Assembly: GCA_963666935.1 (NCBI GenBank)
Contig: OY762936.1
Coordinates: forward strand, 248,001-312,000
DNA length: 64,000 bases
Source: G963666935 sp963666935
GTDB lineage: Bacteria > Bacillota > Clostridia > Christensenellales > CAG-138
Direction of reading: 5' to 3'
Position numbers and translations under genes: made by a program. Each line of letters starts with the position of its first letter. Within the stretch, counting starts at the first letter, position 1. Below are positions 43,748-52,461 of this stretch, piece by piece. The notes beneath the pieces are model-generated. The model did not search any database, had not been told where the DNA came from, and worked only from the letters and a program-made list of their open reading frames with translations.

Positions 43748-46309
43748 ATGACAGAAGAGGCAAAAAACCCCCGTATCCTTCCGCTGGACATCGAGTATGA
43801 AATGAAGAAATCCTTCATTTCCTATGCCATGGCGGTGATCATAAACAGGGCCCTTCCGGACGTACGGGACGGCCTTAAGCCTGTGCACAGACGCATCCTC
43901 TACTCTATGGATGAGCAGGGCTTCACCTCCGACAAACCCTTCCATAAGTCCGCCCGCATCGTGGGCGACGTGCTGGGAAAATATCACCCCCATGGGGACA
44001 GTTCGGTTTATGACGCCATGGTGCGGCTGGCGCAGGACTTTAACACTCGCTATCCTCTCGTAGAGGGTCAGGGCAACTTTGGCAGCGTGGACGGCGATTC
44101 CGCTGCAGCCATGCGCTATACGGAAACCCGCCTTTCCAAGCTTTGTGGGGAGATGCTTGCGGATATTCAGAAGAACACCGTGGACTTTGTGCCCAACTTC
44201 GACGAAACGCTTATGCAGCCCACGGTTCTCCCCGCCCGCTATCCCAACCTGCTGGTAAACGGCAGCAACGGCATTGCCGTGGGCATGGCAACAAACATCC
44301 CGCCCCACAATCTGGGGGAGATCATTGATGCCTACGTGGCGCTCATTGATGACAAGGACATTCCGCTGGAAGAGCTCATGGCTTACATTCCGGGTCCGGA
44401 CTTCCCCACTGGTGGGATCATTATGGGTAGCGGCGGCATCCGTCAGGCCTACCGGACTGGTCGGGGAAAAATCGTGGTGCGGGCCAGGGCGGAAGTGGAA
44501 CCCATGGCCAATGGCAAGAGCCGCATCATCGTTACGGAAATCCCCTATCAGGTGAACAAGGCCCGGCTGGTGGAGAAAATCAGCGAGCTGGTACACGAAA
44601 AGCGCATCGAGGGCATTTCCGACCTGCGGGATGAAACCGACCGCCGGGGTATGCGCATCGTCATCGAGCTGAAAAAAGACGTCAACGGCGGCGTGATTTT
44701 AAACCAGCTCTACAAGCATACTCAAATGCAGGATACCTTTGGGGTCATTATGCTGGCGCTAGTAGACGGCGAGCCAAAAGTGCTTAACTTAAAGGAAATT
44801 CTGCAGCATTATTTGAAGTTCCAGGAGCAGGTGGTAACCCGCCGAACCACGTACGATCTGGAACGGGCCAAAGAGCGGCAGCATATACTGGAAGGCTTGC
44901 TCATCGCCCTTTCCAACATCGACGAGGTAGTGGCCATCATCAAGGCCTCCAAGACCACTGCCATGGCCAAGGAAAGGCTTACCGAGCGGTTCGGCCTTAG
45001 CGACAAGCAGTCTCAGGCGATTCTGGATATGCGCCTTGCTCGGCTTACCGGATTGGAGCAGGACAAAATTCAGCAAGAGCATGATGAACTGACAAAGATC
45101 GTGACTTATTACGAGAGTATTCTCGCGGATGAAGGAAAACTTTTGAGCATCATTAAAGAAGAAATTCTTGAAGTGCGCAGAAAGTACGCCGACGCTCGGC
45201 GCACGGAGATTACACAGGTGATGGACGATATCGACATGGATGACATCATTCAGGAAGAGGATATGGCGGTGACGCTGACCCATATGGGCTATATTAAACG
45301 TTTGAGCGCAGATACCTACCGGGCCCAGAACCGCGGCGGCCGGGGCATCATAGGCCAGACCACCAAGGAAGAGGACTTTATTGAGCATATCTTCGTTACC
45401 AGCACCCATACGCATATCATGTTCTTTACCAACCGTGGCCGGGCGTTTAAGATGAAGTGCTATCTCATCCCGGAAGCGGGTCGCACGGCCAAGGGCACGG
45501 CCATCGTGAACCTGCTGGAGCTTCAGAACGGGGAAAAGGTCACCGGTTTGTTCCCGGTGCCGGCGGAATCCGAAGGCAAGTATCTGGTGCTGGCCACCAA
45601 GGAGGGCGTCATCAAAAAGACGCCGCTATCTGACTTTGAAAATATCCGTAAGGGTGGTATCATCGCCCAGAACCTCCGGGATGGCGACGACCTTATGGGT
45701 GTCATGATCTCCGGCGGAGACGACGAATTCCTCATTGGCACGAAAAAGGGCATGTGCATCCGCTTCCATGAAGACGACGTACGGCCCATGGGCCGTACTG
45801 CCACAGGTGTGCGCAGTATCCTGCTTGCCGAGGACGACGCCGTGGTGGATGCCGAAAAGATACAGCCGGGCGGCGCGGTGCTCTCCATTACAGAGCGGGG
45901 CATGGGTAAGCGCACGCCCGAGGATGCGTACCGGGTTCAACACAGGGGCGGCAAAGGCCTTATTGCCATGAACCTGAACGAAAAAACCGGGGATTTGATG
46001 TGCATGAAGATGGTCTACGGGGACGAGGACGTCATGATTATTCGGGACGACGGCACCGTCATCCGTATGCCTGTGGATCAGATCAGTCTTATTTCCAGAA
46101 ATACCCAAGGCGTGCGGCTCATGCGGGTAGACGAAGGAAGTTGGGTTGCCGGCGTGGCTGTGGTTCCTCCCGGAGAAGAGGAAGAAGGCGTGGAAGAAAC
46201 CACGTGCACGAATACAGATGTGGCTGTGGTTCCTCCTGGAGAAGAAGAAAGCGCGAAAGAAACGACGCGCACGAATATAGAATTAAATGAAGAAAAGGAA
46301 CAGGAATGA
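43748..46309 (+). CDS. gyrA: DNA gyrase subunit A
   Basis: DNA cleavage-religation subunit, 853 residues. The active tyrosine is in the AAMRYTETRLSKL segment (about 121). The quinolone region reads GDSSVYDAMVRLAQ, with Ser and Asp at the positions of E. coli 83 and 87, so no classic resistance substitution is seen. The C-terminal six-bladed wrapping domain contains the GyrA box QHRGGKG, with Q-H replacing the common Q-R, and another box-like QNRGGRG. The last 50 residues form an acidic tail with a duplicated 22-residue unit. The final ATGA overlaps the cca start. Confidence 0.97.
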   Translation: MTEEAKNPRILPLDIEYEMKKSFISYAMAVIINRALPDVRDGLKPVHRRILYSMDEQGFTSDKPFHKSARIVGDVLGKYHPHGDSSVYDAMVRLAQDFNTRYPLVEGQGNFGSVDGDSAAAMRYTETRLSKLCGEMLADIQKNTVDFVPNFDETLMQPTVLPARYPNLLVNGSNGIAVGMATNIPPHNLGEIIDAYVALIDDKDIPLEELMAYIPGPDFPTGGIIMGSGGIRQAYRTGRGKIVVRARAEVEPMANGKSRIIVTEIPYQVNKARLVEKISELVHEKRIEGISDLRDETDRRGMRIVIELKKDVNGGVILNQLYKHTQMQDTFGVIMLALVDGEPKVLNLKEILQHYLKFQEQVVTRRTTYDLERAKERQHILEGLLIALSNIDEVVAIIKASKTTAMAKERLTERFGLSDKQSQAILDMRLARLTGLEQDKIQQEHDELTKIVTYYESILADEGKLLSIIKEEILEVRRKYADARRTEITQVMDDIDMDDIIQEEDMAVTLTHMGYIKRLSADTYRAQNRGGRGIIGQTTKEEDFIEHIFVTSTHTHIMFFTNRGRAFKMKCYLIPEAGRTAKGTAIVNLLELQNGEKVTGLFPVPAESEGKYLVLATKEGVIKKTPLSDFENIRKGGIIAQNLRDGDDLMGVMISGGDDEFLIGTKKGMCIRFHEDDVRPMGRTATGVRSILLAEDDAVVDAEKIQPGGAVLSITERGMGKRTPEDAYRVQHRGGKGLIAMNLNEKTGDLMCMKMVYGDEDVMIIRDDGTVIRMPVDQISLISRNTQGVRLMRVDEGSWVAGVAVVPPGEEEEGVEETTCTNTDVAVVPPGEEESAKETTRTNIELNEEKEQE
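46154..46282 (+). repeat. Tandem 66-base duplication at the 3' end of gyrA
   Basis: GTGGCTGTGGTTCCTCC starts at 46154 and again at 46220. The encoded units are VAVVPPGEEEEGVEETTCTN and VAVVPPGEEESAKETTRTN, each followed by an acidic residue pair. It is a recent internal duplication extending the acidic tail. Confidence 0.85.
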
Positions 46310-47676
46310 ATTCGTTTCCCCCCCAATTAATTGAGCTGGCCCGCCTCTTTTCTGAGGCGGGCGTCTCTCTCCTGGCGGTAGGGGGCATGGTGCGTAATCC
46401 CCTGCTCTCCCTTCCCGTCAGCGATATGGATATCACCTCTGCCCTGCGACCGGAGGCGGTGCTTTCGCTGTGCGAAAAAAACAACATCCCCACGGTGAAA
46501 AAAGGGCTGGCGTTCGGCATGGTGGAGCTACACTGCGGGGGGTTGACCTTCGAGCACACCACCTTTCGATCTGACCGCTATCCAGAGGGGGGCGGTCATC
46601 GGCCCACGGAAATCCGTTTCTCGGACACCGTGGAGGAAGACGCCTTTCGGCGGGATTTAACGGTCAACGCCCTGTACAGAAACATCTTGACCGGCGAACT
46701 GATCGACCCCACCGGCGGAATGGAGGATTTGCGAAATAAGTGCATCCGGGCCACAACGCAAAATCCCGCCCGCATTATGGACGACGATGCCCTGCGCATT
46801 TTGCGGATGGTACGATTTTCCTGTGAGCTGGGCTTCGCGCCGGAAGAGAAAACGCTTCAGGCAGCAGGGGCCGCGGTGAAGGGTCTTTTGGATATTTCTC
46901 CGGAACGGGTGCGTCAGGAGCTGGATAAAATTCTGCTTTCGGACGTGCGTTATGGGCAGGAAGGCGCAGTGCTCAAGGGCCTTATCATGCTAGATGGCCT
47001 TGGGGTGCTGGATCTACTGCTTCCCGAGGTTGCTGCTGCCCGGGGCGTGGAGCAGAATACGCCGTTTCACGCCTATGACGTGTTGGGGCATTTGTTGCAT
47101 ACCGCCGCGTACACACCGCCGGAGCTGCCCCAAAGGCTGGCAGGCCTGCTTCACGATATCGGCAAACCCGTGGCGCTTTCCCACTGCGGCAAGATGTACG
47201 GGCACGACGCGTATGGCGCGCAAATGGCGGAGGGCGTGCTGCGCCGATACCGATATTCCAACGAGGTGCGGGAGCATGTATGCGAACTCATCCGCCACCA
47301 TATGTACGATTTAAAGGGGCAGGCCAAGGAAAGCACCCTTCGCACATGGATGGTGCGACGGGGCCCCGCGCTCACCCGCGAACTGGCCGCGTTCCGACGG
47401 GCGGACGTATACGGCAGTGGCGTCATTACCTCCGGGCCCGTGGCCACAGCGGATCGGTGGGAAACGCTTTTAAGCCGGATGCAGGCGGAAAGCGTCCCCT
47501 TTACGGCGGCGGAGTTGAATATTACCGGTGAGGAGATTATGCAGGCGCTGCATCTTCCCCCATCAGAGCAAATCGGGGCCCTAAAAGAGGCGTTACTATT
47601 GCACTGTGCCAGACGGCCGCAGGATAATTCCAAGGAAATTCTGTTAAAACTTTGCCGCAATCTGGTGAACAATTAA
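46306..47676 (+). CDS. cca: tRNA nucleotidyltransferase / poly(A) polymerase family with HD domain
   Basis: Adds or repairs the CCA end of tRNA (or acts as an A-adding relative). It has 456 residues. The nucleotidyltransferase core shows LLAVGGMVRN (the usual GGxVRD, with Asn here), SDMDITSALRPE with the catalytic DxD (about 44-46), EDAFRRDLTVNALYRN and DPTGGMEDL. The neck carries RIMDDDALRILRMVRFSCELGF. A C-terminal HD domain has LLHDIGKPVALS and IRHHMYDL. It overlaps gyrA by four bases, an uncommon partner. Whether it is a full CCA enzyme or an A-adding type cannot be decided by eye. Confidence 0.85.
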   Translation: MNSFPPQLIELARLFSEAGVSLLAVGGMVRNPLLSLPVSDMDITSALRPEAVLSLCEKNNIPTVKKGLAFGMVELHCGGLTFEHTTFRSDRYPEGGGHRPTEIRFSDTVEEDAFRRDLTVNALYRNILTGELIDPTGGMEDLRNKCIRATTQNPARIMDDDALRILRMVRFSCELGFAPEEKTLQAAGAAVKGLLDISPERVRQELDKILLSDVRYGQEGAVLKGLIMLDGLGVLDLLLPEVAAARGVEQNTPFHAYDVLGHLLHTAAYTPPELPQRLAGLLHDIGKPVALSHCGKMYGHDAYGAQMAEGVLRRYRYSNEVREHVCELIRHHMYDLKGQAKESTLRTWMVRRGPALTRELAAFRRADVYGSGVITSGPVATADRWETLLSRMQAESVPFTAAELNITGEEIMQALHLPPSEQIGALKEALLLHCARRPQDNSKEILLKLCRNLVNN

Positions 47677-47780
47677 TGAAAAAATGTACAGGATGATACT
47701 GCAGGCTTGCAAAAAGTGGAGAATGTATGTAAAATAGAGGAACTATGGAATGGCGCGGAGGTGCGCGAGGAGGAAGAACA

Positions 47781-48779
47781 GTGAGCCTTTCACTGGAATT
47801 AAAAAAATTTATTAACTCGGATTGTGTGGGCAAGTATGCGGACATTGTGTTGCCGGCGGTGCCGCAGCCCGTTAATAGTAAAGAAAAACGCAAGGCGAAA
47901 CCAAAAGCAGAAGATGTGTCCGCTGAGCCTCAGGCGGAGCCCAAAGACGCGCCGCAGGAAGAACCCCAACAGCCCCAGGGCGGCGAACGGGTCCGCATTC
48001 ATTATATGGAAGAGGGCAACGGCGAGCCGATGATCCTGGTGCACAGCATTGGCCAGTCCCTTTATACTTGGCGCAATCTCTTTAACCGGCTCAGCCTTCA
48101 TTACCGGGTGATCGCCATCGACCTGCCCGGCCACGGCTATTCCGGCCGGCCGGAGAACTTTGACTATACTATTGAAGAGCAGGCCGTGGCCATTGACTTG
48201 TTTATGGACGCCATTGGAATTGAGTCCGCTCACTTTATGGCGTTTTCCATGGGCAGCAACTATGTGCTGCGCCTTGCCATGACGCATCCGTACAGAATGG
48301 GCAGAATCATCCTTTTGGCGCCGGGCGGTATGTCCCATGAGATGCCGCTTATGATCAAGCTGCTGGACAGCAGCCTCTTCGGCGCGGTGGCTGCCATGCT
48401 CTACGGCGTGCGCACGGTGGAAAACGTGCTTACTGAATGTTATTTTGATCTAGCCCAAACCCTCAACGAGGATGTGGTGACCGAATATTACAAGACCATT
48501 TCCGATCAGCAGTCCCGCCGAGCGGTACGGGCCTCTCTGCATAATTTTGATGACGCAGATGTCATGTCAAAGCTGCGCATGTTGGAAATGCCCATCCTTA
48601 TGATACAGGGTTCCGAGGACAAATGGCGTACGTCTGAGCATATCGAGCTGTATCACGCCGCCATATCTTCCGCAGGCTATACGCAGGTTCGCAACGCGGG
48701 CCATCTTGTTCACGAGGAAAAGCCGGACAAGATCATCGCCGCCACATTGGAATTTATTCCTGTGCTTTGCCCCGAATAA
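47781..48779 (+). CDS. Alpha/beta hydrolase with Pro/Lys/Glu-rich N-terminal insert
   Basis: An alpha/beta-hydrolase fold protein of about 332 residues from the GTG start at 47781 (AGGAGG upstream); an ATG at 47745 would add 12 residues. The oxyanion region is LVHSIGQSLYTWRNL, the nucleophile elbow AFSMGSN (the first Gly of GxSxG is Ala), the acid probably Asp in GSEDKW, and the histidine in NAGHLVHEE. Residues about 40-80 are a low-complexity insert (KEKRKAKPKAEDVSAEPQAEPK in parts), probably disordered. There is no signal peptide, so it is cytoplasmic. Substrate unknown. It follows cca after about 100 bases and ends with a strong terminator. Confidence 0.75.
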   Translation: MSLSLELKKFINSDCVGKYADIVLPAVPQPVNSKEKRKAKPKAEDVSAEPQAEPKDAPQEEPQQPQGGERVRIHYMEEGNGEPMILVHSIGQSLYTWRNLFNRLSLHYRVIAIDLPGHGYSGRPENFDYTIEEQAVAIDLFMDAIGIESAHFMAFSMGSNYVLRLAMTHPYRMGRIILLAPGGMSHEMPLMIKLLDSSLFGAVAAMLYGVRTVENVLTECYFDLAQTLNEDVVTEYYKTISDQQSRRAVRASLHNFDDADVMSKLRMLEMPILMIQGSEDKWRTSEHIELYHAAISSAGYTQVRNAGHLVHEEKPDKIIAATLEFIPVLCPE

Positions 48780-48795
48780 ATGGAAAAAGATAGCG

Positions 48796-48825
48796 TTCGC
48801 GTTGCATATGCAACGCGAATTTTTG
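48796..48825 (+). terminator. Terminator after the hydrolase gene
   Basis: A perfect 24-base palindrome (TTCGCGTTGCAT and its complement) followed by TTTTTG, 16 bases after the stop codon. A TATAAT at 48836 downstream is probably the -10 box of the next operon. Confidence 0.85.
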
Positions 48826-48887
48826 ATTTATGGCCTATAATAGGGGTGCAATCCCGGACTGGGAAAAACAGAAAGAAGGTTATTAAT

Positions 48888-49961
48888 ATGAAAAAGATTG
48901 CAGCATTGTTCCTGGCGGCGCTGATGACGCTGGCCCTTTTTGCCGGATGCTCCGCGGCCGTTCCGCAAAGTGCGGAAGCCACACCCGCAGCGGCAACCAC
49001 TCCTGCGGCGTCAACCACTCCTGCGGCGTCAACGCCCGCAGCGGAAGCGACGGCTGTGCCTGAAGAGGACGTGACCATCCGCCTGGGCGGTCTGACGGGC
49101 CCCACTTCCATGGGCATGGTGAAGCTGCTTTCCGATACGGAAAACGGAGCAAGTGAAAACGATTATGAATTTACCCTTGCCGGCTCCGCCGATGAGCTCA
49201 CGCCCAAACTGCTTCAGGGCGAACTGGACGTGTTGGCAGTGCCGCTGAATTTGGGGGCGATCCTGTATAACAATTCCGATGGAGCCGTGCAGCTTCTGGC
49301 CCTGAATACCTTAGGCGTGATCTACATTGTGGAAAAAGGCGGCGAAGCCGTCAACAGCATTGAAAATCTGAAGGGAACCACCATCTATGCTACTGGCAAG
49401 GGTTCTACCCCCGAATATGCTCTGGCTTACCTGCTTGCCCAGCATGGGCTGGACATTGCCAAGGATGTGACCGTTGAATGGAAGAGCGAGCCCACCGAGG
49501 CCGTAGCTGCCATGGCCAATACGGACCACGCCATCGCCATGCTGCCTCAGCCTTACGTCACTGTGGCACAGACTCAAATCGAGGACCTGCGGGTGGCGCT
49601 GGATCTCACGAAGGAATGGGACGCATTGGATAATGGCAGCGCGTTTATTACCGCAGGATTTATTGTGCGCACAGAGTTTGCGCAGCAGCATCCGCAGCAG
49701 ATCCAAAAATTCCTGCAAGATTATCAAGCGTCCGCCGCATATGTAAACGCCAATGTGACCGAGGCGGCGCAGCTGGTGGAGCACTTTAACATTGTAAAGG
49801 CCGCCATCGCCCAAAAAGCCATTCCCGCATGCAATATCGTGTACATTGCCGGGCAGGAAATGAAGGACGCCGCGTCCGGGTATTTGACCATCCTCTACGA
49901 CCAGAATCCGAAGGCTGTGGGAGGCAAGCTCCCCGGCGACGATTTCTACTATGCGCAATAA
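48888..49961 (+). CDS. ABC transporter substrate-binding lipoprotein, SsuA/NMT1-like
   Basis: Extracytoplasmic solute receptor, 357 residues from MKKIAALFL at 48888. The lipobox is LFAGC with Cys20 as the lipidation site. A Thr/Ala/Pro linker with repeated AATTPAAST-type units tethers it. The receptor domain begins at VTIRLGGLTGPTSMGMVKLL and contains GELDVLAVPLNLGAILY and IYATGKGSTPEYALAYLL, as in the NMT1/SsuA group that binds thiamine precursors, sulfonates, nitrate or similar small ligands. It heads an operon with permease, ATPase and a radical SAM gene. The ligand is unknown; the linked enzyme suggests a cofactor-type precursor. Confidence 0.85.
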   Translation: MKKIAALFLAALMTLALFAGCSAAVPQSAEATPAAATTPAASTTPAASTPAAEATAVPEEDVTIRLGGLTGPTSMGMVKLLSDTENGASENDYEFTLAGSADELTPKLLQGELDVLAVPLNLGAILYNNSDGAVQLLALNTLGVIYIVEKGGEAVNSIENLKGTTIYATGKGSTPEYALAYLLAQHGLDIAKDVTVEWKSEPTEAVAAMANTDHAIAMLPQPYVTVAQTQIEDLRVALDLTKEWDALDNGSAFITAGFIVRTEFAQQHPQQIQKFLQDYQASAAYVNANVTEAAQLVEHFNIVKAAIAQKAIPACNIVYIAGQEMKDAASGYLTILYDQNPKAVGGKLPGDDFYYAQ

Positions 49962-50706
49962 AGGGCTGTTTCTTCAAAGAACTGTGGCGGTGGTATTCGC
50001 GTTGCTGTTGTGGCAGCTGGCCGCCATGTTATTGGATCAGCGGCTGTTGCTGGCCTCGCCGGTCACTGTGCTGGGGCGGCTGGCCGTGATTTGGCTGGAA
50101 AGCGGATTCTGGCAGGCCGTGGGGTTTAGCTTCATACGCATCGTGTGCGGATTTTTGCTGGCGTTTGTCATAGGCATTGCGCTGGCGATATTGGCTGGAA
50201 GATTTCCCGTTGTGGAAATCTTCCTTTGGCCTTTTGTTCTCACCGTGAAATCCGTGCCGGTGGCTTCCTTTATTATCATCCTGCTGATCTGGCTGAGCTC
50301 CGCGGAACTTTCTATCGTGATCTCCTTTTTGATGGTCTTCCCTATCCTCTATTCCAACGTACTTGCGGGCATCAAGAGCACGGATAAAAAGCTGACCGAA
50401 ATGGCACAGCTCTATCAAATCCCGTGGGGCCGCCGACTGCTCTATATCTACCTGCCGCAGGTGAAGCCCTTCCTGCTTTCCGCCTGCAGCGTGGCGTTGG
50501 GCATGTCCTGGAAGGCGGGCATCGCCGCGGAGGTTATTGGAATTCCCGCCGGGTCCATTGGCGACGCGCTTTATCAGGCCAAAATTTACTTCGATACCGG
50601 CGATTTGTTCGCCTGGACGGTGATCATCGTGCTCATCAGCGTGGGATTTGAGAAACTATTTCATCTGGCGCTGAGCAAGACCTTTTTGGGATTGGAGAAA
50701 CGGTGA
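49951..50706 (+). CDS. ABC transporter permease, SsuC/TauC type
   Basis: A 251-residue BPD-type permease with about six helices. The ATPase-contact (EAA) loop is VLAGIKSTDKKLTEMAQLYQIP with the conserved G in IPWGRRLLYIYLPQ (read in parts). The start overlaps the substrate-binding protein gene by 11 bases, and the stop shares one base with the ATPase start, so all three are translationally coupled. A single permease gene implies a homodimer. Ligand as for the receptor. Confidence 0.9.
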   Translation: MRNKGLFLQRTVAVVFALLLWQLAAMLLDQRLLLASPVTVLGRLAVIWLESGFWQAVGFSFIRIVCGFLLAFVIGIALAILAGRFPVVEIFLWPFVLTVKSVPVASFIIILLIWLSSAELSIVISFLMVFPILYSNVLAGIKSTDKKLTEMAQLYQIPWGRRLLYIYLPQVKPFLLSACSVALGMSWKAGIAAEVIGIPAGSIGDALYQAKIYFDTGDLFAWTVIIVLISVGFEKLFHLALSKTFLGLEKR

Positions 50707-51287
50707 TGGACATTGAAGTTAAAAACGTGTATAAGTCCTTTGAAAATAAGCCGGTGCTCAAAGGATTTTCCGCCCACTTCCCTGCGGGTGAGATGACCTG
50801 CGTCATGGGCCCTTCCGGCTACGGCAAAACCACACTGTTAAATCTCATCATGGGCCTGATGCAGCCGGATTCGGGCAGTATTACAGGCGTACCGGAAAAG
50901 ATTTCCGCCGTATTTCAGGAAGATCGGCTGTGCGAAGACTTCTCCGCTGTGGGGAACGTGCGGGCCGTCACAGGAAAACGAGTACCCGCGGCGCAGATTG
51001 AAGCGCACTTAAAAGAGCTGGGGTTGAATGATAGTATGTACGTTCCGGTGCGAACCTTAAGCGGCGGCATGCGGCGGCGCGTTGCGCTGGCCAGGGCAGT
51101 GCTTTACGGCGGCGATCTGCTGGTACTGGATGAGGCCTTCAAGGGACTGGATGAAGAAACGAAGCGGATTACCATGGATTACCTGCGCACCCACGCAAAG
51201 GGAAAGACTGTCATTGCCGTCACCCACGACGCCGAAGAGGCAGCCTATCTGGGGGGAAATCTGATCCGAATGGAGGCGGTATCGTGA
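50706..51287 (+). CDS. ABC transporter ATP-binding protein
   Basis: Nucleotide-binding subunit of 193 residues, short for the SsuB/TauB group (usually 240 or more). Walker A GPSGYGKTTLL (about 36-46, with Tyr in the usual Cys/Ser position), Q-loop VFQEDRL, signature LSGGMRRRVALARA and Walker B LLVLDEAFKGLD are intact. The H-loop is VTHDAEEA. The C-terminus is trimmed soon after the H-loop. It overlaps the radical SAM gene start by four bases (GTGA). The trimming appears natural since all catalytic motifs remain. Confidence 0.92.
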   Translation: MDIEVKNVYKSFENKPVLKGFSAHFPAGEMTCVMGPSGYGKTTLLNLIMGLMQPDSGSITGVPEKISAVFQEDRLCEDFSAVGNVRAVTGKRVPAAQIEAHLKELGLNDSMYVPVRTLSGGMRRRVALARAVLYGGDLLVLDEAFKGLDEETKRITMDYLRTHAKGKTVIAVTHDAEEAAYLGGNLIRMEAVS

Positions 51288-52258
51288 AGATCGAAACCAA
51301 GGAAGAAATCCTCGGTATTTTAAATATGCCGGAAGCGGAATTCCGCGCGGAAGTGATGCCTGCGGCCGTGGCCGCCTACGAGGCCGTTCACGGGAAGCAC
51401 ATTTACGCCGCAGCCATGCTGGGCTACAGCAACATCTGTAAAAATCAGTGCCTGTACTGCGGCATGCGTGCCGAAAACAAGATCCCTCGCTACCGTATCT
51501 CCCCAGAGGACGTAATGCAAACCGCGGAGCTGGCACACAAGGCGGGCTTTTCCCGGATGTTTCTGGTGTCCGGCGAGGACATGGGCTATGGGTTTGAAAA
51601 TCTTTTGCACGTGATGGCGTTTATCCATGGTCTGGGCATGCGAGTAAGTTTGGCCGCCGGGGAGTTTACGATGGAACAGTATAGGGAACTTGCTGCCGCA
51701 GGTGTGGACGAGTACGTGGTGAAGTTTGAAATGTCGGACCGGTTGACCTTCGACCGGCTGAACCCCTCCACCAGCTTTGAGCGCCGCATGAAAAGCATCG
51801 AAGCGGTGCAAAAAAGCGGCATGCACTTGGCCTCGGGAAATATCGTGGGCTATCCGGGACAGACCCTGAACCAAGTGGCGGACGACATTTTTTTAATGAA
51901 AAAATTGAGTATCAGTTGGGCGCCGGTGATCCCCTACATGCCTGTGCCGGGTACTCCGCTTTCACAGGAAGGCGGAAGAGGGGATCGAATTTTGAACCTG
52001 AAGGAAATCGCTATCCTGCGGCTGATGATGCCGCAAATTGACATCACCGCGCAGCAGCCCGGGGACAATCTGAAGAACGGCCTGGCGGACGAGCAGGGGA
52101 ATCTGGACGCCGTAAACGCCGGGGCCAACCTGCTCTTCTGCGACTTCCTCTCCGAGGCCCAGGCCGGGGATTTCAGGGTGATCGACAACCGGAACATCCG
52201 GGGCACCGAACACCTGTATCGGGTGGCGAAGCTGTCGGGCATGGAGCTGGAGTTGTAA
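51284..52258 (+). CDS. Radical SAM protein, HydE/BioB-like
   Basis: A 324-residue radical SAM enzyme. The [4Fe-4S] motif is CKNQCLYC (C52, C56, C59), the CX3CX2C pattern, followed by GMRAENKIPRYRISPEDV, closely resembling HydE, PylB and related BioB-type enzymes (HydE has YCGLR...RYRLS). A glycine-rich SAM contact (MFLVSGEDMGYG) and the C-terminal barrel ending in a BATS-like region (GANLLFCDF) are visible. No HydF or HydG is in the window, so [FeFe]-hydrogenase maturation cannot be claimed. Overlap with the ABC ATPase gene places it in an uptake operon and suggests it acts on, or supplies, the transported compound. Confidence 0.8.
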   Translation: MKIETKEEILGILNMPEAEFRAEVMPAAVAAYEAVHGKHIYAAAMLGYSNICKNQCLYCGMRAENKIPRYRISPEDVMQTAELAHKAGFSRMFLVSGEDMGYGFENLLHVMAFIHGLGMRVSLAAGEFTMEQYRELAAAGVDEYVVKFEMSDRLTFDRLNPSTSFERRMKSIEAVQKSGMHLASGNIVGYPGQTLNQVADDIFLMKKLSISWAPVIPYMPVPGTPLSQEGGRGDRILNLKEIAILRLMMPQIDITAQQPGDNLKNGLADEQGNLDAVNAGANLLFCDFLSEAQAGDFRVIDNRNIRGTEHLYRVAKLSGMELEL

Positions 52259-52267
52259 AAGCGCTTT

Positions 52268-52411
52268 TTCGGGGGCTCTGCCCCAATCCCCCGGTTCTTT
52301 TCTTCAAGAAAAGGACCAAAAGACCGTGAAAACTTGTTTCCACTCAATCCAAACCTTTCATCAAAGGATGCAAAAAAGCAGCCGCGGCGTGGGGCTGATT
52401 TTTTTACTTCG
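52268..52411 (+). repeat. Composite intergenic repeat, copy E
   Basis: GGGGGCTCTGCCCC hairpin, CCCCGGTTCTTTTCTT paired with AAGAAAAGGACC, CAAAAGACC, a weaker CCTTTCATCAAAGG hairpin, then an AGCAGCCGCGGC... terminator-like stem ending TGATTTTTTT. It follows the radical SAM gene by 10 bases and may terminate that operon. Confidence 0.7.
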
Positions 52412-52461
52412 CCAAGCCTGAGACGTGGCGTCGGAAAAATGTTCGTGGTATAATAAGGAAC

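Noticed and set aside
43532..44596. 354-codon minus-strand frame across gyrB and gyrA
   Set aside because: Antisense to two essential, well-conserved genes and lacks any motif.
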